Of a DNA stretch of 21,354 bases, positions 1 to 5,610 are shown one piece after another. Numbering within the stretch: the first letter of the stretch is position 1; each line of letters opens with the position of its first letter. Made by a program: the position numbers and the translations under genes. A model generated the notes under the pieces. That model was given only the letters and a program-made list of their open reading frames with translations. It made no database searches and was not told where the DNA came from. Source of the DNA: Candidatus Pacearchaeota archaeon (GTDB lineage Archaea > Nanobdellota > Nanobdellia > Pacearchaeales > GW2011-AR1); assembly GCA_002688875.1 (NCBI GenBank), contig NZDU01000062.1:1-21354 (forward strand), read 5' to 3'.

Positions 1-276
1 TTCTTAAGAAAAAAGATTGCGGAAAAGGGAAAAAAGATGATAAAATCTTGGAGTCCCGAGAAAATACTAAAATCAGACCCTAAAAACATATCAATCCCTT
101 TTTCAGATATTGATCATATTAAAATCTCAAAATATTTATTTGGTTTCATTCCACTTCCTAGAAGGAAACTAAAAATATATACGAAAAAAGGAAAGAAGTA
201 TGCTTATTTAATCTACAATAAAGATGACTTTGAAAAATTAAATAAAATCCTACCAAAATATTCAAAAATTGAATAG
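1..276 (+). CDS. 3' end of an unrecognised protein gene (truncated by window edge)
   Basis: The reading frame is open from base 1, so the first ATG at 37 is probably internal and the gene most likely starts to the left of the window. The visible product (about 91 residues) is lysine-rich with alternating hydrophobic strands: SIPFSDIDHIKI, then KLKIYTKKGKKYAYLIYN, then a C-terminal helix DDFEKLNKILPKYSK. That strand-strand-helix pattern resembles the end of a small PH-like domain, but this is only an impression of fold. No membrane segment or catalytic motif is visible. It converges on the minus-strand gene ending at 347. The 70-bp gap contains TTATTTAAAATAA, a weak palindrome at 277-289, and no clear T-tract. 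Confidence 0.6.
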   Translation, partial: FLRKKIAEKGKKMIKSWSPEKILKSDPKNISIPFSDIDHIKISKYLFGFIPLPRRKLKIYTKKGKKYAYLIYNKDDFEKLNKILPKYSKIE

Positions 277-346
277 TTATTTAAAATAATGCTCTTCAGT
301 AAGTTTTAAGAAAACAAATCCCTAAAACCAATTCATTTCCATTTCT

Positions 347-874
347 TTAATAAAATCTGCAAAGAATTTTTTCTTTTTCTCCTGTATCCCTATTTATCAT
401 CTCCTGTTCAGAAGTCCCTCCAGGAGAATGCTTCATTATTTCAAAACCCAAGCCAAATATTACTGCAAAGCTGGTCATTTCTGCTTGTCCATTTTCTTCA
501 GCAACCTCATACATCTGTTTTACTTGACCTAAGGTATATTTGCACTCAATTCCTTTTCCTCTAGATTCATAATTTACAATGCATTTATCTCCTTCTATTC
601 CTTTAACATAAAACATATTAACAACGGTTCCTAAATAAGTTATTTTTGAAGGTTTGCAGTCTCTAAAATTAACAGAACTGCATTCAAAACTTTTTTTAAC
701 TTCAGGATTTTCTTCTAAGTAATTCGGATTTTGCATGTCAAAGTCCGCTGGAACTTCGCCACAATTAATTATTTTAGATTCTTTTTCAATCTCTCTAAAA
801 AAAATAAAATAAGCTATAATTCCAATTATAATCATTAACATAACAGTAACTACAATTTTTGTTTTATATCCCAT
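347..874 (-). CDS. Membrane-anchored hypothetical protein, second gene of a two-gene operon
   Basis: 175 aa. It has an N-terminal hydrophobic segment (about residues 7-27, ending YFIFFRE) without an obvious cleavage site, so it is probably a signal anchor with the rest outside the membrane. The extracytoplasmic part has six cysteines (near residues 38, 65, 73, 98, 111 and 172), which could pair as disulfides. No known domain is recognised. The ATG lies only 4 nt downstream of the stop codon of the gene at 879-2009, so the two are almost certainly cotranscribed. Both share the same layout (short basic N-terminus, one membrane helix, Cys-containing outer domain), so they may act together at the cell surface; that part is inference. 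Confidence 0.7.
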   Translation of the reverse strand: MGYKTKIVVTVMLMIIIGIIAYFIFFREIEKESKIINCGEVPADFDMQNPNYLEENPEVKKSFECSSVNFRDCKPSKITYLGTVVNMFYVKGIEGDKCIVNYESRGKGIECKYTLGQVKQMYEVAEENGQAEMTSFAVIFGLGFEIMKHSPGGTSEQEMINRDTGEKEKILCRFY

Positions 875-878
875 TTTA

Positions 879-2009
879 CTAACATGCTTTACAAGCGCAT
901 TGTATAAATGTCTTAGAATCTGTAACCTCTCCTGTTTCTAAGTCAAAACTATATCCCATGACAGTTGGCTCTGAATATCCTTTTTCTTGACATTTACTAC
1001 TACAATAAGAAAAATCATTCTGACATCCTCCGATATGGTCGCAGGTGTAATAAGCATCATATTGAGTATACTGTGATTCTGCTGAACAACAATCAGGTTC
1101 TGACGGACTTCCTGAACAAGTTTTTGGTGAACTAGCAGAAGGAACAAAATTATCTGTATTAAACTCAGGCTTACAATCTGTCCAACAATTTAATGCATTT
1201 TCTGATGGAGTAGCGCAAGTTCCATCACCACAAGGGTCTTGAGTCTCAACTTCACAAATCCGCATTTCAGTAGGTTTATTGACGGTAGTTCCACAACTAT
1301 TTGAATCTGTACAGGTTCTAGTCTGTTGTCCATTTGAACAAGAACCCCAATTACTACAGCTCCAATCTTCAACACACGATTCATCTGTAGTTTCCTCTTC
1401 TGTTACTTCAGGTTCAGTTGTTTCTTCAATCCCCTCAAGTTCTCCTTTATAACAATCTTCAAAATTGTCTCTAATAAAAATTTTCTTTATTTCTCCTTCT
1501 GTTTCTTTATGTGACGGAGCATTAACATAACATTTATCAAATGCCTCTTCAAAATTTGAATTTCCAAAAATAAGAGAATAACTTTTTAAAAGCTCAGTCC
1601 TCTTATCCATAAAAACATCATTACAATCCCTAATCTCTTTGCAAAGACCACTATATTCATCAGGAGGTGAAGCCCCAGTTATATCAAGGTATCTTTTTAA
1701 TTCATCTGGACATTCTGTGATTTTATCTTTATCTAAACAACCTATAAATTCTAAAATAGCTTCTTCATAATTAGTGGTTTTTCTGTCCAAATTTGATCTT
1801 ATAACTCCTACAAGTGAATCATCAACTATCTCTTCTTTTTTCTCTTCCTCTATTAATTGTTGACTGCTTTCTTCCAGATCTTTATCAATTAAAGTCTCTT
1901 TTTGGCTATCTAGAGACTCACTTCCGTCATATGAATTAAATATAAAATACCCTGCTATTGCAACAATCACAACAATCAGGATTATTCCAATTATTATTCC
2001 TCTTTTCAT
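879..2009 (-). CDS. Membrane-anchored Cys-rich surface protein with thrombospondin type-1-like module
   Basis: 376 aa from the ATG at 2009. A longer in-frame start at 2054 exists, but it would lie inside the transposase gene and put 15 residues before a classic MKRGIIIG N-terminus. A TATA-like TTTTTAAA 22-30 nt upstream supports 2009 as a leaderless start. Visible parts in order are a membrane helix (about residues 4-24), an acidic linker rich in E and D (30-70), a mostly helical region with scattered cysteines (80-190), a thrombospondin type-1-like module (about 212-252; CVEDWSC, WGSC, RTC, CGTT), a CGDGTC...C...DC motif (260-280), and a Cys-rich tail (298-376) ending CACKAC. Such modules are common in exported archaeal proteins of unknown function and suggest disulfide-stabilised adhesion or binding. 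Its substrate cannot be read from the sequence. Confidence 0.75.
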   Translation of the reverse strand: MKRGIIIGIILIVVIVAIAGYFIFNSYDGSESLDSQKETLIDKDLEESSQQLIEEEKKEEIVDDSLVGVIRSNLDRKTTNYEEAILEFIGCLDKDKITECPDELKRYLDITGASPPDEYSGLCKEIRDCNDVFMDKRTELLKSYSLIFGNSNFEEAFDKCYVNAPSHKETEGEIKKIFIRDNFEDCYKGELEGIEETTEPEVTEEETTDESCVEDWSCSNWGSCSNGQQTRTCTDSNSCGTTVNKPTEMRICEVETQDPCGDGTCATPSENALNCWTDCKPEFNTDNFVPSASSPKTCSGSPSEPDCCSAESQYTQYDAYYTCDHIGGCQNDFSYCSSKCQEKGYSEPTVMGYSFDLETGEVTDSKTFIQCACKAC

Positions 2010-2030
2010 TATATTTGATAGAAAAGATAG

Positions 2031-2039
2031 TTTAAAAAG
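2031..2039 (-). promoter_or_regulatory. TATA-like box for the 2009-879 operon, overlapping the transposase stop codon
   Basis: On the minus strand the sequence reads CTTTTTAAA, 22-30 nt before the ATG at 2009, which is right for a leaderless archaeal transcript. The same bases encode the last codons and the TAA stop of the transposase (stop at 2032-2034). The downstream operon therefore either uses a promoter inside the IS gene or is also read through from it. Confidence 0.45.
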
Positions 2040-3000
2040 ATTTTGAATCATCATTTTTCTTACTTAATTTAATCAACTCCAACCATTTATTGTTAGACTT
2101 CAATTCTAATTCAGGGCAAGCCAGCTCATAAGGACAGCATTTTATAGCTTGATGTTCAGTTATAAAATTATAGTAGATTTCAATGCCTTTCATGATGTTT
2201 TTAGCTGATTCCAAACTTCCATGAAAGCCTCTAAAAGTCTTAGTTCTTGCTCGTATGTTGTTATGAACTCTTTCTATTGGATAGTTGAATGTTCCTGTTT
2301 TGCTTGTAACAACTTGATTATGTTCTACATTGAATTTCCCTAACTTGTTGTTGTAACCCCAAGCTTTCTTTATAGCTTTTGGATAACCCTGCAAACCATC
2401 CGTAGTAACTTTCTTAATTTGTTTTTCTGTTCTAACTTTAATCTTAGTAGTTACAATCTTTAAATCGTCTATTTCTCTCTGATTTGTAAAATCAGAACCC
2501 GTCATAAAACGAGTTTTAGTATCAACACTATCAATAAAGTAATTATCTTCTACTCCTCTGCTTCCCTTTTTGTGTGATTTTCTTCGCTGGTATTCAATTT
2601 CGTCTATTTGAACCTCTGAACCTACTTTTAATTTTAAGCCATCTGTAAATCTGCTTATCATAGAAGAATATTTTATCACCCAGTTGTAAATAGACACGTT
2701 TGAAGAATTATGAGGGTAGAAAGCTTGAAAATGCTCTTGAACTTTCCTTGTACTTACTCCTCTGTAAAATAAATCAATAGCACAAGTTATTTTTTTGGGA
2801 TGGTTTCTCATTCTAAAAAATCCATCATCCCTAATAAAAGTATTATTACAACCCCTGCATTTATATCTTTGGATTTTACCTCTATTTTCTGTTTTTCTCT
2901 TTCCCCACTTAATCAAATCTGAACAATTACAATTAGGACAAGAAAGTTTTTTATACTCTTTTTGGTTGTTATTTTTAGATTTGAATTGTTCGCAAGACAT
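2032..3000 (-). CDS. DDE transposase with N-terminal zinc ribbon (IS6/IS240-like core)
   Basis: 322 aa from the ATG at 3000. An extension to a TTG at 3033 is possible but would run through a strong hairpin, so the ATG is preferred. An N-terminal zinc ribbon (CPNC about residues 21-24, CRGC 48-51) is followed by a helical DNA-binding part (RKVQEHF...VSIYNWVIKYS, about 84-115). The catalytic RNase-H-like core shows the three acidic residues: D133 in VQIDEIEY, D201 in VTTDGLQGYPKAI and E243 in YPIERVHNNIRARTKTFRGF. The TDG..GYPKAI and ER..N.IR.R...FRGF context is characteristic of the DDE domain of IS6/IS240-type transposases; the zinc ribbon is an accessory. The frame is intact, so the element may be active. 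Terminal inverted repeats could not be defined by eye. The insertion lies immediately upstream of an envelope operon. Confidence 0.85.
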   Translation of the reverse strand: MSCEQFKSKNNNQKEYKKLSCPNCNCSDLIKWGKRKTENRGKIQRYKCRGCNNTFIRDDGFFRMRNHPKKITCAIDLFYRGVSTRKVQEHFQAFYPHNSSNVSIYNWVIKYSSMISRFTDGLKLKVGSEVQIDEIEYQRRKSHKKGSRGVEDNYFIDSVDTKTRFMTGSDFTNQREIDDLKIVTTKIKVRTEKQIKKVTTDGLQGYPKAIKKAWGYNNKLGKFNVEHNQVVTSKTGTFNYPIERVHNNIRARTKTFRGFHGSLESAKNIMKGIEIYYNFITEHQAIKCCPYELACPELELKSNNKWLELIKLSKKNDDSKSF

Positions 3001-3009
3001 TTTGAATCT

Positions 3010-3027
3010 CGAACCCTTCGGGGTTCG
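3010..3027 (-). promoter_or_regulatory. Perfect 7-bp hairpin just upstream of the transposase start codon
   Basis: The sequence CGAACCC-TTCG-GGGTTCG (plus strand) is a perfect 7-bp stem with a 4-nt loop. It sits in the short gap between the 54-aa ORF (stop at 3042) and the transposase ATG (3000), ending 9 nt before the ATG. In the transposase mRNA the loop is CGAA; on the opposite strand it is a C(UUCG)G loop, an exceptionally stable type. A role in restraining transposase translation, or in blocking read-through from outside, is inferred from the position and is known from other IS elements. Confidence 0.6.
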
Positions 3028-3041
3028 TTTCAATTTAGTTA

Positions 3042-3206
3042 TTATTTCTCTTTAAGCCATTTCTTTTTTAACTCCAATAATTCTTTATGTTTTTGAGATG
3101 TTTGTTTATGGATTTTTAAATTTTGTTTAGCATGATGTTCTGAAAACCCTCTAATTTTCATACCACATTCACACTCTATATCATAAGGTTGTTTTTTCTT
3201 TACCAT
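3042..3206 (-). CDS. 54-aa zinc-finger-like small protein upstream of transposase
   Basis: A short ORF starts at ATG 3206 and ends at TAA 3042. It reads MVKKKQPYDIECECGMKI, continues with RGFSEHHAKQNLKIHKQ, and ends in a Lys-rich helix (LLELKKKWLKEK). The pattern C-E-C...H-H...H...H is reminiscent of a C2H2-type zinc finger, although the first pair is CxC. It lies 41 nt upstream of the transposase ATG in the same orientation and has its own well-placed TATA box, so the two probably form one transcript. It could be a DNA-binding accessory or regulator of the element. Alternatively it is an ordinary host small zinc-finger gene next to which the element landed. Confidence 0.6.
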   Translation of the reverse strand: MVKKKQPYDIECECGMKIRGFSEHHAKQNLKIHKQTSQKHKELLELKKKWLKEK

Positions 3207-3230
3207 AATACGGTATATAGGGTATACTAC

Positions 3231-3240
3231 TATTTAAATA
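3231..3240 (-). promoter_or_regulatory. TATA box of the zinc-finger/transposase unit
   Basis: TATTTAAATA lies 25-34 nt upstream of the ATG at 3206 on the minus strand, giving a leaderless transcript. It is flanked by short GTATAC-type repeats (GTATATAG at 3213-3220, GTATAC at 3222-3227, GTATATAC at 3254-3261) that look operator-like and might also be part of the element's end. Confidence 0.5.
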
Positions 3241-3306
3241 TATGCATACTCTAGTATATACTTTTTTATTTCTCGACAACCTTTAACTTAACAATGCATG
3301 GGTGGA

Positions 3307-3669
3307 TCATTCTTCTATCTCTATTCTTAACTTTAAAAAACGTATAACTTCTCTGCTCTTATTAATGTTGATTCTTCCTAATCTTTTTATTATTGAACTT
3401 TTATGGGAAGTGAAAACTTTACTCGGTATTATTACACTTTCAAAATTTAAATTGCCAAAATCTAAGTCTTTATTTGAGATAGGTATTCCATAATAAAACT
3501 TTTTTGGATTAGAAGTTAGTGCGCAACAGATGAAATCGTTATTATTAATGTTATATTGTTTTCTTGATAATACTAGCGCAGGTCTCATCTGGAATTCTTT
3601 TAAGTTTGTATGTGGAAAAGGAATTAGAACTATATCTCTTTGACTAACAATTGTTCCATCTTTTATCAT
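3307..3669 (-). CDS. MazF/PemK-family endoribonuclease toxin
   Basis: 120 aa. The N-terminus has the family signature: QRDIVLIPFPHTNLKEFQMRP, then ALVLSRKQYN, then NDFICCALTSNP, matching the GDIVL..FPFTD...KxRPALVLS and C.iTS blocks of MazF/PemK proteins. Length is normal for the family. These toxins cleave RNA at short sequences and are held inactive by the partner antitoxin. The start codon lies inside the 3' end of the antitoxin-like ORF at 3644-3814 (26-nt overlap in another frame), the usual coupled arrangement. The expected leading G of GDIVL is R/D shifted (QRDIVL), a common variation. No truncation is seen. Confidence 0.85.
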   Translation of the reverse strand: MIKDGTIVSQRDIVLIPFPHTNLKEFQMRPALVLSRKQYNINNNDFICCALTSNPKKFYYGIPISNKDLDFGNLNFESVIIPSKVFTSHKSSIIKRLGRININKSREVIRFLKLRIEIEE

Positions 3670-3814
3670 ACTCGTTGTCCCATAAGTCGGTTAGAGGTGT
3701 TGGCGATAATTGTTTGTTTTTTGATAACTCTTGAACTTGTTTTTCTAATTGATGGAGTCGGTTAGCTATTGAAGTGAACATCCTTTTTTTAGTAAGTGGA
3801 TTAATTGTTTCCAT
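3644..3814 (-). CDS. 56-aa antitoxin-like protein, partner of the MazF/PemK toxin
   Basis: ATG at 3814, TAG at 3644-3646. The peptide begins METINPLTKKRMFTSIANRL, has a heptad-like helix (LHQLEKQVQELSKN), and ends in an acidic/aromatic tail, LTDLWDNEYDKRWNNC. A short oligomerising helix followed by a W-D-N-E-x-D-x-x-W tail is what I expect of small archaeal antitoxins that occupy the MazF RNA groove; this is pattern recognition, not a search result. It overlaps the toxin start by 26 nt and has its own TATA box, so toxin and antitoxin form one operon. No N-terminal MazE/AbrB fold is recognisable, so autoregulation by DNA binding is uncertain. Confidence 0.7.
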   Translation of the reverse strand: METINPLTKKRMFTSIANRLHQLEKQVQELSKNKQLSPTPLTDLWDNEYDKRWNNC

Positions 3815-3834
3815 GATTATTCCAAGAATTACTG

Positions 3835-3845
3835 ATTTATATAAT
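3835..3845 (-). promoter_or_regulatory. TATA box of the toxin-antitoxin operon
   Basis: On the minus strand TTATATAAAT lies about 21-30 nt before the antitoxin ATG at 3814, fitting a leaderless archaeal transcript. Confidence 0.5.
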
Positions 3846-3851
3846 TTGTTA

Positions 3852-4253
3852 TTAGGATTTCTTTTTTAGATCGAATTCATAAACGGTTCCTACTAAACTC
3901 TTTTTTGTTTTTATTTGTTCCAGACCTTCTTCAGTACCGTCCCAATCCTCGCCGGTCGTGTCGTTGAAGTCAGTTTTATTTAACCTTAAACAGAAGCTTT
4001 CACCCATGGGGTTTTTAAAATATGTTCCGGATCCGTAAGTTCCACCTACAATAATAAAGTCTGATAATTCTATTTCAGCTATTTCTACACCTGTTGCAAG
4101 GTCCCAGGAATAGTTGATGCTTTCTATTTTGTAATTAACTGTTATTTCTGGCATTTTTTTATGGGCTAACTGAGGTATAAATAAATTGTTATGATTTGAT
4201 TTCATCATATGAAAACTTGGACAAAAAGTAGTATCAATTTTGAGTGAGAACAT
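3852..4253 (-). CDS. Unrecognised 133-aa cytoplasmic protein
   Basis: The product has no signal peptide or membrane segment. After a 33-residue N-terminal part that looks weakly conserved, a beta-rich domain begins at MPEITVNYKIESINYSWD (ATG at 4154). It includes a Gly-rich turn (FIIVGGTYGSGTYFKNP) and ends DLKKKS. A start at 4154 (100 aa) is a real alternative. The promoter evidence is ambiguous, because the palindromic TATA at 4290-4305 fits a start at 4253 with an 18-nt leader. No family is recognised. It lies just upstream of the toxin-antitoxin promoter and is transcribed in the same direction. Confidence 0.55.
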   Translation of the reverse strand: MFSLKIDTTFCPSFHMMKSNHNNLFIPQLAHKKMPEITVNYKIESINYSWDLATGVEIAEIELSDFIIVGGTYGSGTYFKNPMGESFCLRLNKTDFNDTTGEDWDGTEEGLEQIKTKKSLVGTVYEFDLKKKS

Positions 4254-4289
4254 CTTGTATACTTAGAGATATATATTTCTTATCAAAAA

Positions 4290-4305
4290 TTTCTTTATAA
4301 AGAAA
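4290..4305. promoter_or_regulatory. Palindromic TATA element at the divergence point
   Basis: TTTCTTTATAAAGAAA is a perfect 16-nt palindrome with a TATA core. To the right, the core sits about 26 nt from the ATG at 4323; to the left, a start about 26 nt away would give an 18-nt leader before the ATG at 4253. It could therefore drive transcription in both directions. Confidence 0.5.
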
Positions 4306-4322
4306 GATGAAGAGTGTAATTT

Positions 4323-4439
4323 ATGAGTTACATAAAAGAGATATCTGGGATGGGTGGAATGTCGAGGATGAATGGGTTTGGCGGGGCTGGGAAGGTTGGG
4401 AATGTTATGCTTAAATCGATTGTAAGGAGGTTTAAATAA
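4323..4439 (+). CDS. Possible 38-aa Gly/Met-rich leader peptide
   Basis: ATG 4323 to TAA 4437-4439. The peptide begins MSYIKEISGMGGMSRMNGFG and ends LKSIVRRFK, so it is glycine/methionine-rich and basic at the C-terminus. The ATG lies exactly where the TATA at 4290-4305 would place a leaderless start. The ORF ends 8 nt before the 354-aa secreted protein. An AAGGAGG Shine-Dalgarno-like motif (4424-4430) lies inside its last codons, 17 nt before the next ATG, further than usual. It may be a true small protein, a leader peptide for coupling, or just a 5' untranslated region. Confidence 0.35.
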   Translation: MSYIKEISGMGGMSRMNGFGGAGKVGNVMLKSIVRRFK

Positions 4440-4447
4440 TAAGAAAA

Positions 4448-5512
4448 ATGAAAAAGCTATTTAGCGTAATGGCTATGGCTATGCTTGTAATGTCTATCTT
4501 ACCATTAGTTTTTGCTAATGATGTTGGCGTCGGTCTTACTCCTAGTATAGGAACTGAAGATTATGCTCCAAATGTTTGGATGTGTGATTCAAGATTAGTT
4601 CAAGATGATAACACTGAGCCTGGAAGACTTACCTTACCTGGAGACAGACTTACTGAGAGACAAAATAACTATCTTTTTGAAGGTGAGCAATTATCTTACA
4701 AAGTGCTAGTAAAGGAGAAGAATGGAATCCAAAAGATTTCAGATGTATTCGGTACTCTTGGTGATGTTCAAGGTGTTGGAAATGATATTGAAGTTAATTG
4801 TATTGAAGATCTAAGTACTACTTATGTTCTTGATTCTTGTAATGCGAGAATATTAGAAGAACAGATAACTGACTTCGATGCTACTACAATGAGATACTAC
4901 GATTGTACATTTACTGTTGAGACTCCGGATAGTCACTATGGTGAGTACTGGTTTACAGTTGAGGCTGAAGACCTTGATGGTTTGTCAACTACTGTAGATG
5001 AAAATGAGTATTGGTTCCTAAATCCAGTTATTGCTATAACTGTTGAAGGTGATTTAGCATTTGAAGATGTTAGACCTGGAACAAGTTCTTACTCGGAGAC
5101 TCTGTTAGTAGGTAATGATGCAGATGACGGATCAGGAGTTCTACTTGATATGTTTATATCGGGAACTGACTTTTACGATACTGCGAGTTCAGGTGCTGCT
5201 TGTCCAACTACTAATCAGTTGGCACTGACTAATTTTAGATACTATGCAACTGGTGGTGCTTACTCAAGTCAAGATGATGCGAGAGGAGACTTAGAAAGTT
5301 ACGTTCCTATTGGATACGCAACTGGATTTAATAACCCGACGCCATTCTATGATGGATTTGAGATTATACAAACTACTGTTGGAGATTACTCTGATGGTAA
5401 TGTGTTAACGCCTGGATCTGAGTTAGCAATAACTTTCAGACTAAACTTGCCTGAGCCATGTAACGGAGATTTCGATAGTGGAACTATCAACTTCTGGGGA
5501 GAAGCAATTTAA
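4448..5512 (+). CDS. Secreted 354-aa protein, candidate major surface protein
   Basis: A clear signal peptide (MKKLFSVMAMAMLVMSILPL, cleavage likely after VFA at residue 23) precedes a mature acidic beta-rich chain of about 331 residues with no C-terminal membrane anchor. Two Ig-like halves are suggested: about 55-200 (EGEQLSYKVLVKEKNG..., ending AITVEG) and 205-354 (FEDVRPGTSSYSETLLVGND..., ending FWGEAI). A few cysteines are present. Codon use differs visibly from the neighbouring surface genes, with more C- and A-containing codons and less of the AGT/GTT/TTG/GGG style, as expected for a very highly expressed gene or a gene of different origin. A T-tract follows directly. An S-layer or other abundant envelope role is inference. 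Confidence 0.7.
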   Translation: MKKLFSVMAMAMLVMSILPLVFANDVGVGLTPSIGTEDYAPNVWMCDSRLVQDDNTEPGRLTLPGDRLTERQNNYLFEGEQLSYKVLVKEKNGIQKISDVFGTLGDVQGVGNDIEVNCIEDLSTTYVLDSCNARILEEQITDFDATTMRYYDCTFTVETPDSHYGEYWFTVEAEDLDGLSTTVDENEYWFLNPVIAITVEGDLAFEDVRPGTSSYSETLLVGNDADDGSGVLLDMFISGTDFYDTASSGAACPTTNQLALTNFRYYATGGAYSSQDDARGDLESYVPIGYATGFNNPTPFYDGFEIIQTTVGDYSDGNVLTPGSELAITFRLNLPEPCNGDFDSGTINFWGEAI

Positions 5513-5518
5513 ATTGAA

Positions 5519-5537
5519 ATTTTTTTAATTTTTTTAC
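5519..5537 (+). terminator. Poly-T transcription terminator
   Basis: Two T-runs (TTTTTTT, AA, TTTTTTT) begin 7 nt after the stop codon of the 354-aa gene, without a preceding hairpin. This is the typical intrinsic terminator form in archaea. Confidence 0.65.
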
Positions 5538-5576
5538 TTTAATTTATATTTTAACCCACGGGAAAAAGAGGTATTC

Positions 5577-5590
5577 ATATTCATGAATAT
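5577..5590. promoter_or_regulatory. 14-nt palindrome in the leader of the 394-aa Ig protein gene
   Basis: ATATTCATGAATAT is a perfect palindrome. A TATA-like TTTATATTTT at 5543-5552 would start transcription near 5574, so the palindrome would lie at the very 5' end of the mRNA or act as an operator over the start site. Evidence is limited to the symmetry and position. Confidence 0.35.
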
Positions 5591-5610
5591 AAAAAAATGG
5601 GAGAGTGATG

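Noticed and set aside
2009..2054. 15-residue N-terminal extension of the thrombospondin-like protein
   Set aside because: It would lie inside the transposase coding region and place extra residues before a typical signal-anchor N-terminus; the TATA position favours 2009.
3001..3030. GGGTTCGA-like sequence near the transposase start considered as the T-arm of a tRNA (integration target)
   Set aside because: The flanks do not pair as a T-stem, and no acceptor, D or anticodon arm is present; it is fully explained by the 7-bp hairpin.
3302..3493. 63-codon plus-strand frame opposite the MazF/PemK gene
   Set aside because: The minus-strand frame has the toxin family signature and a coupled antitoxin-like ORF; the plus frame has no recognisable features.
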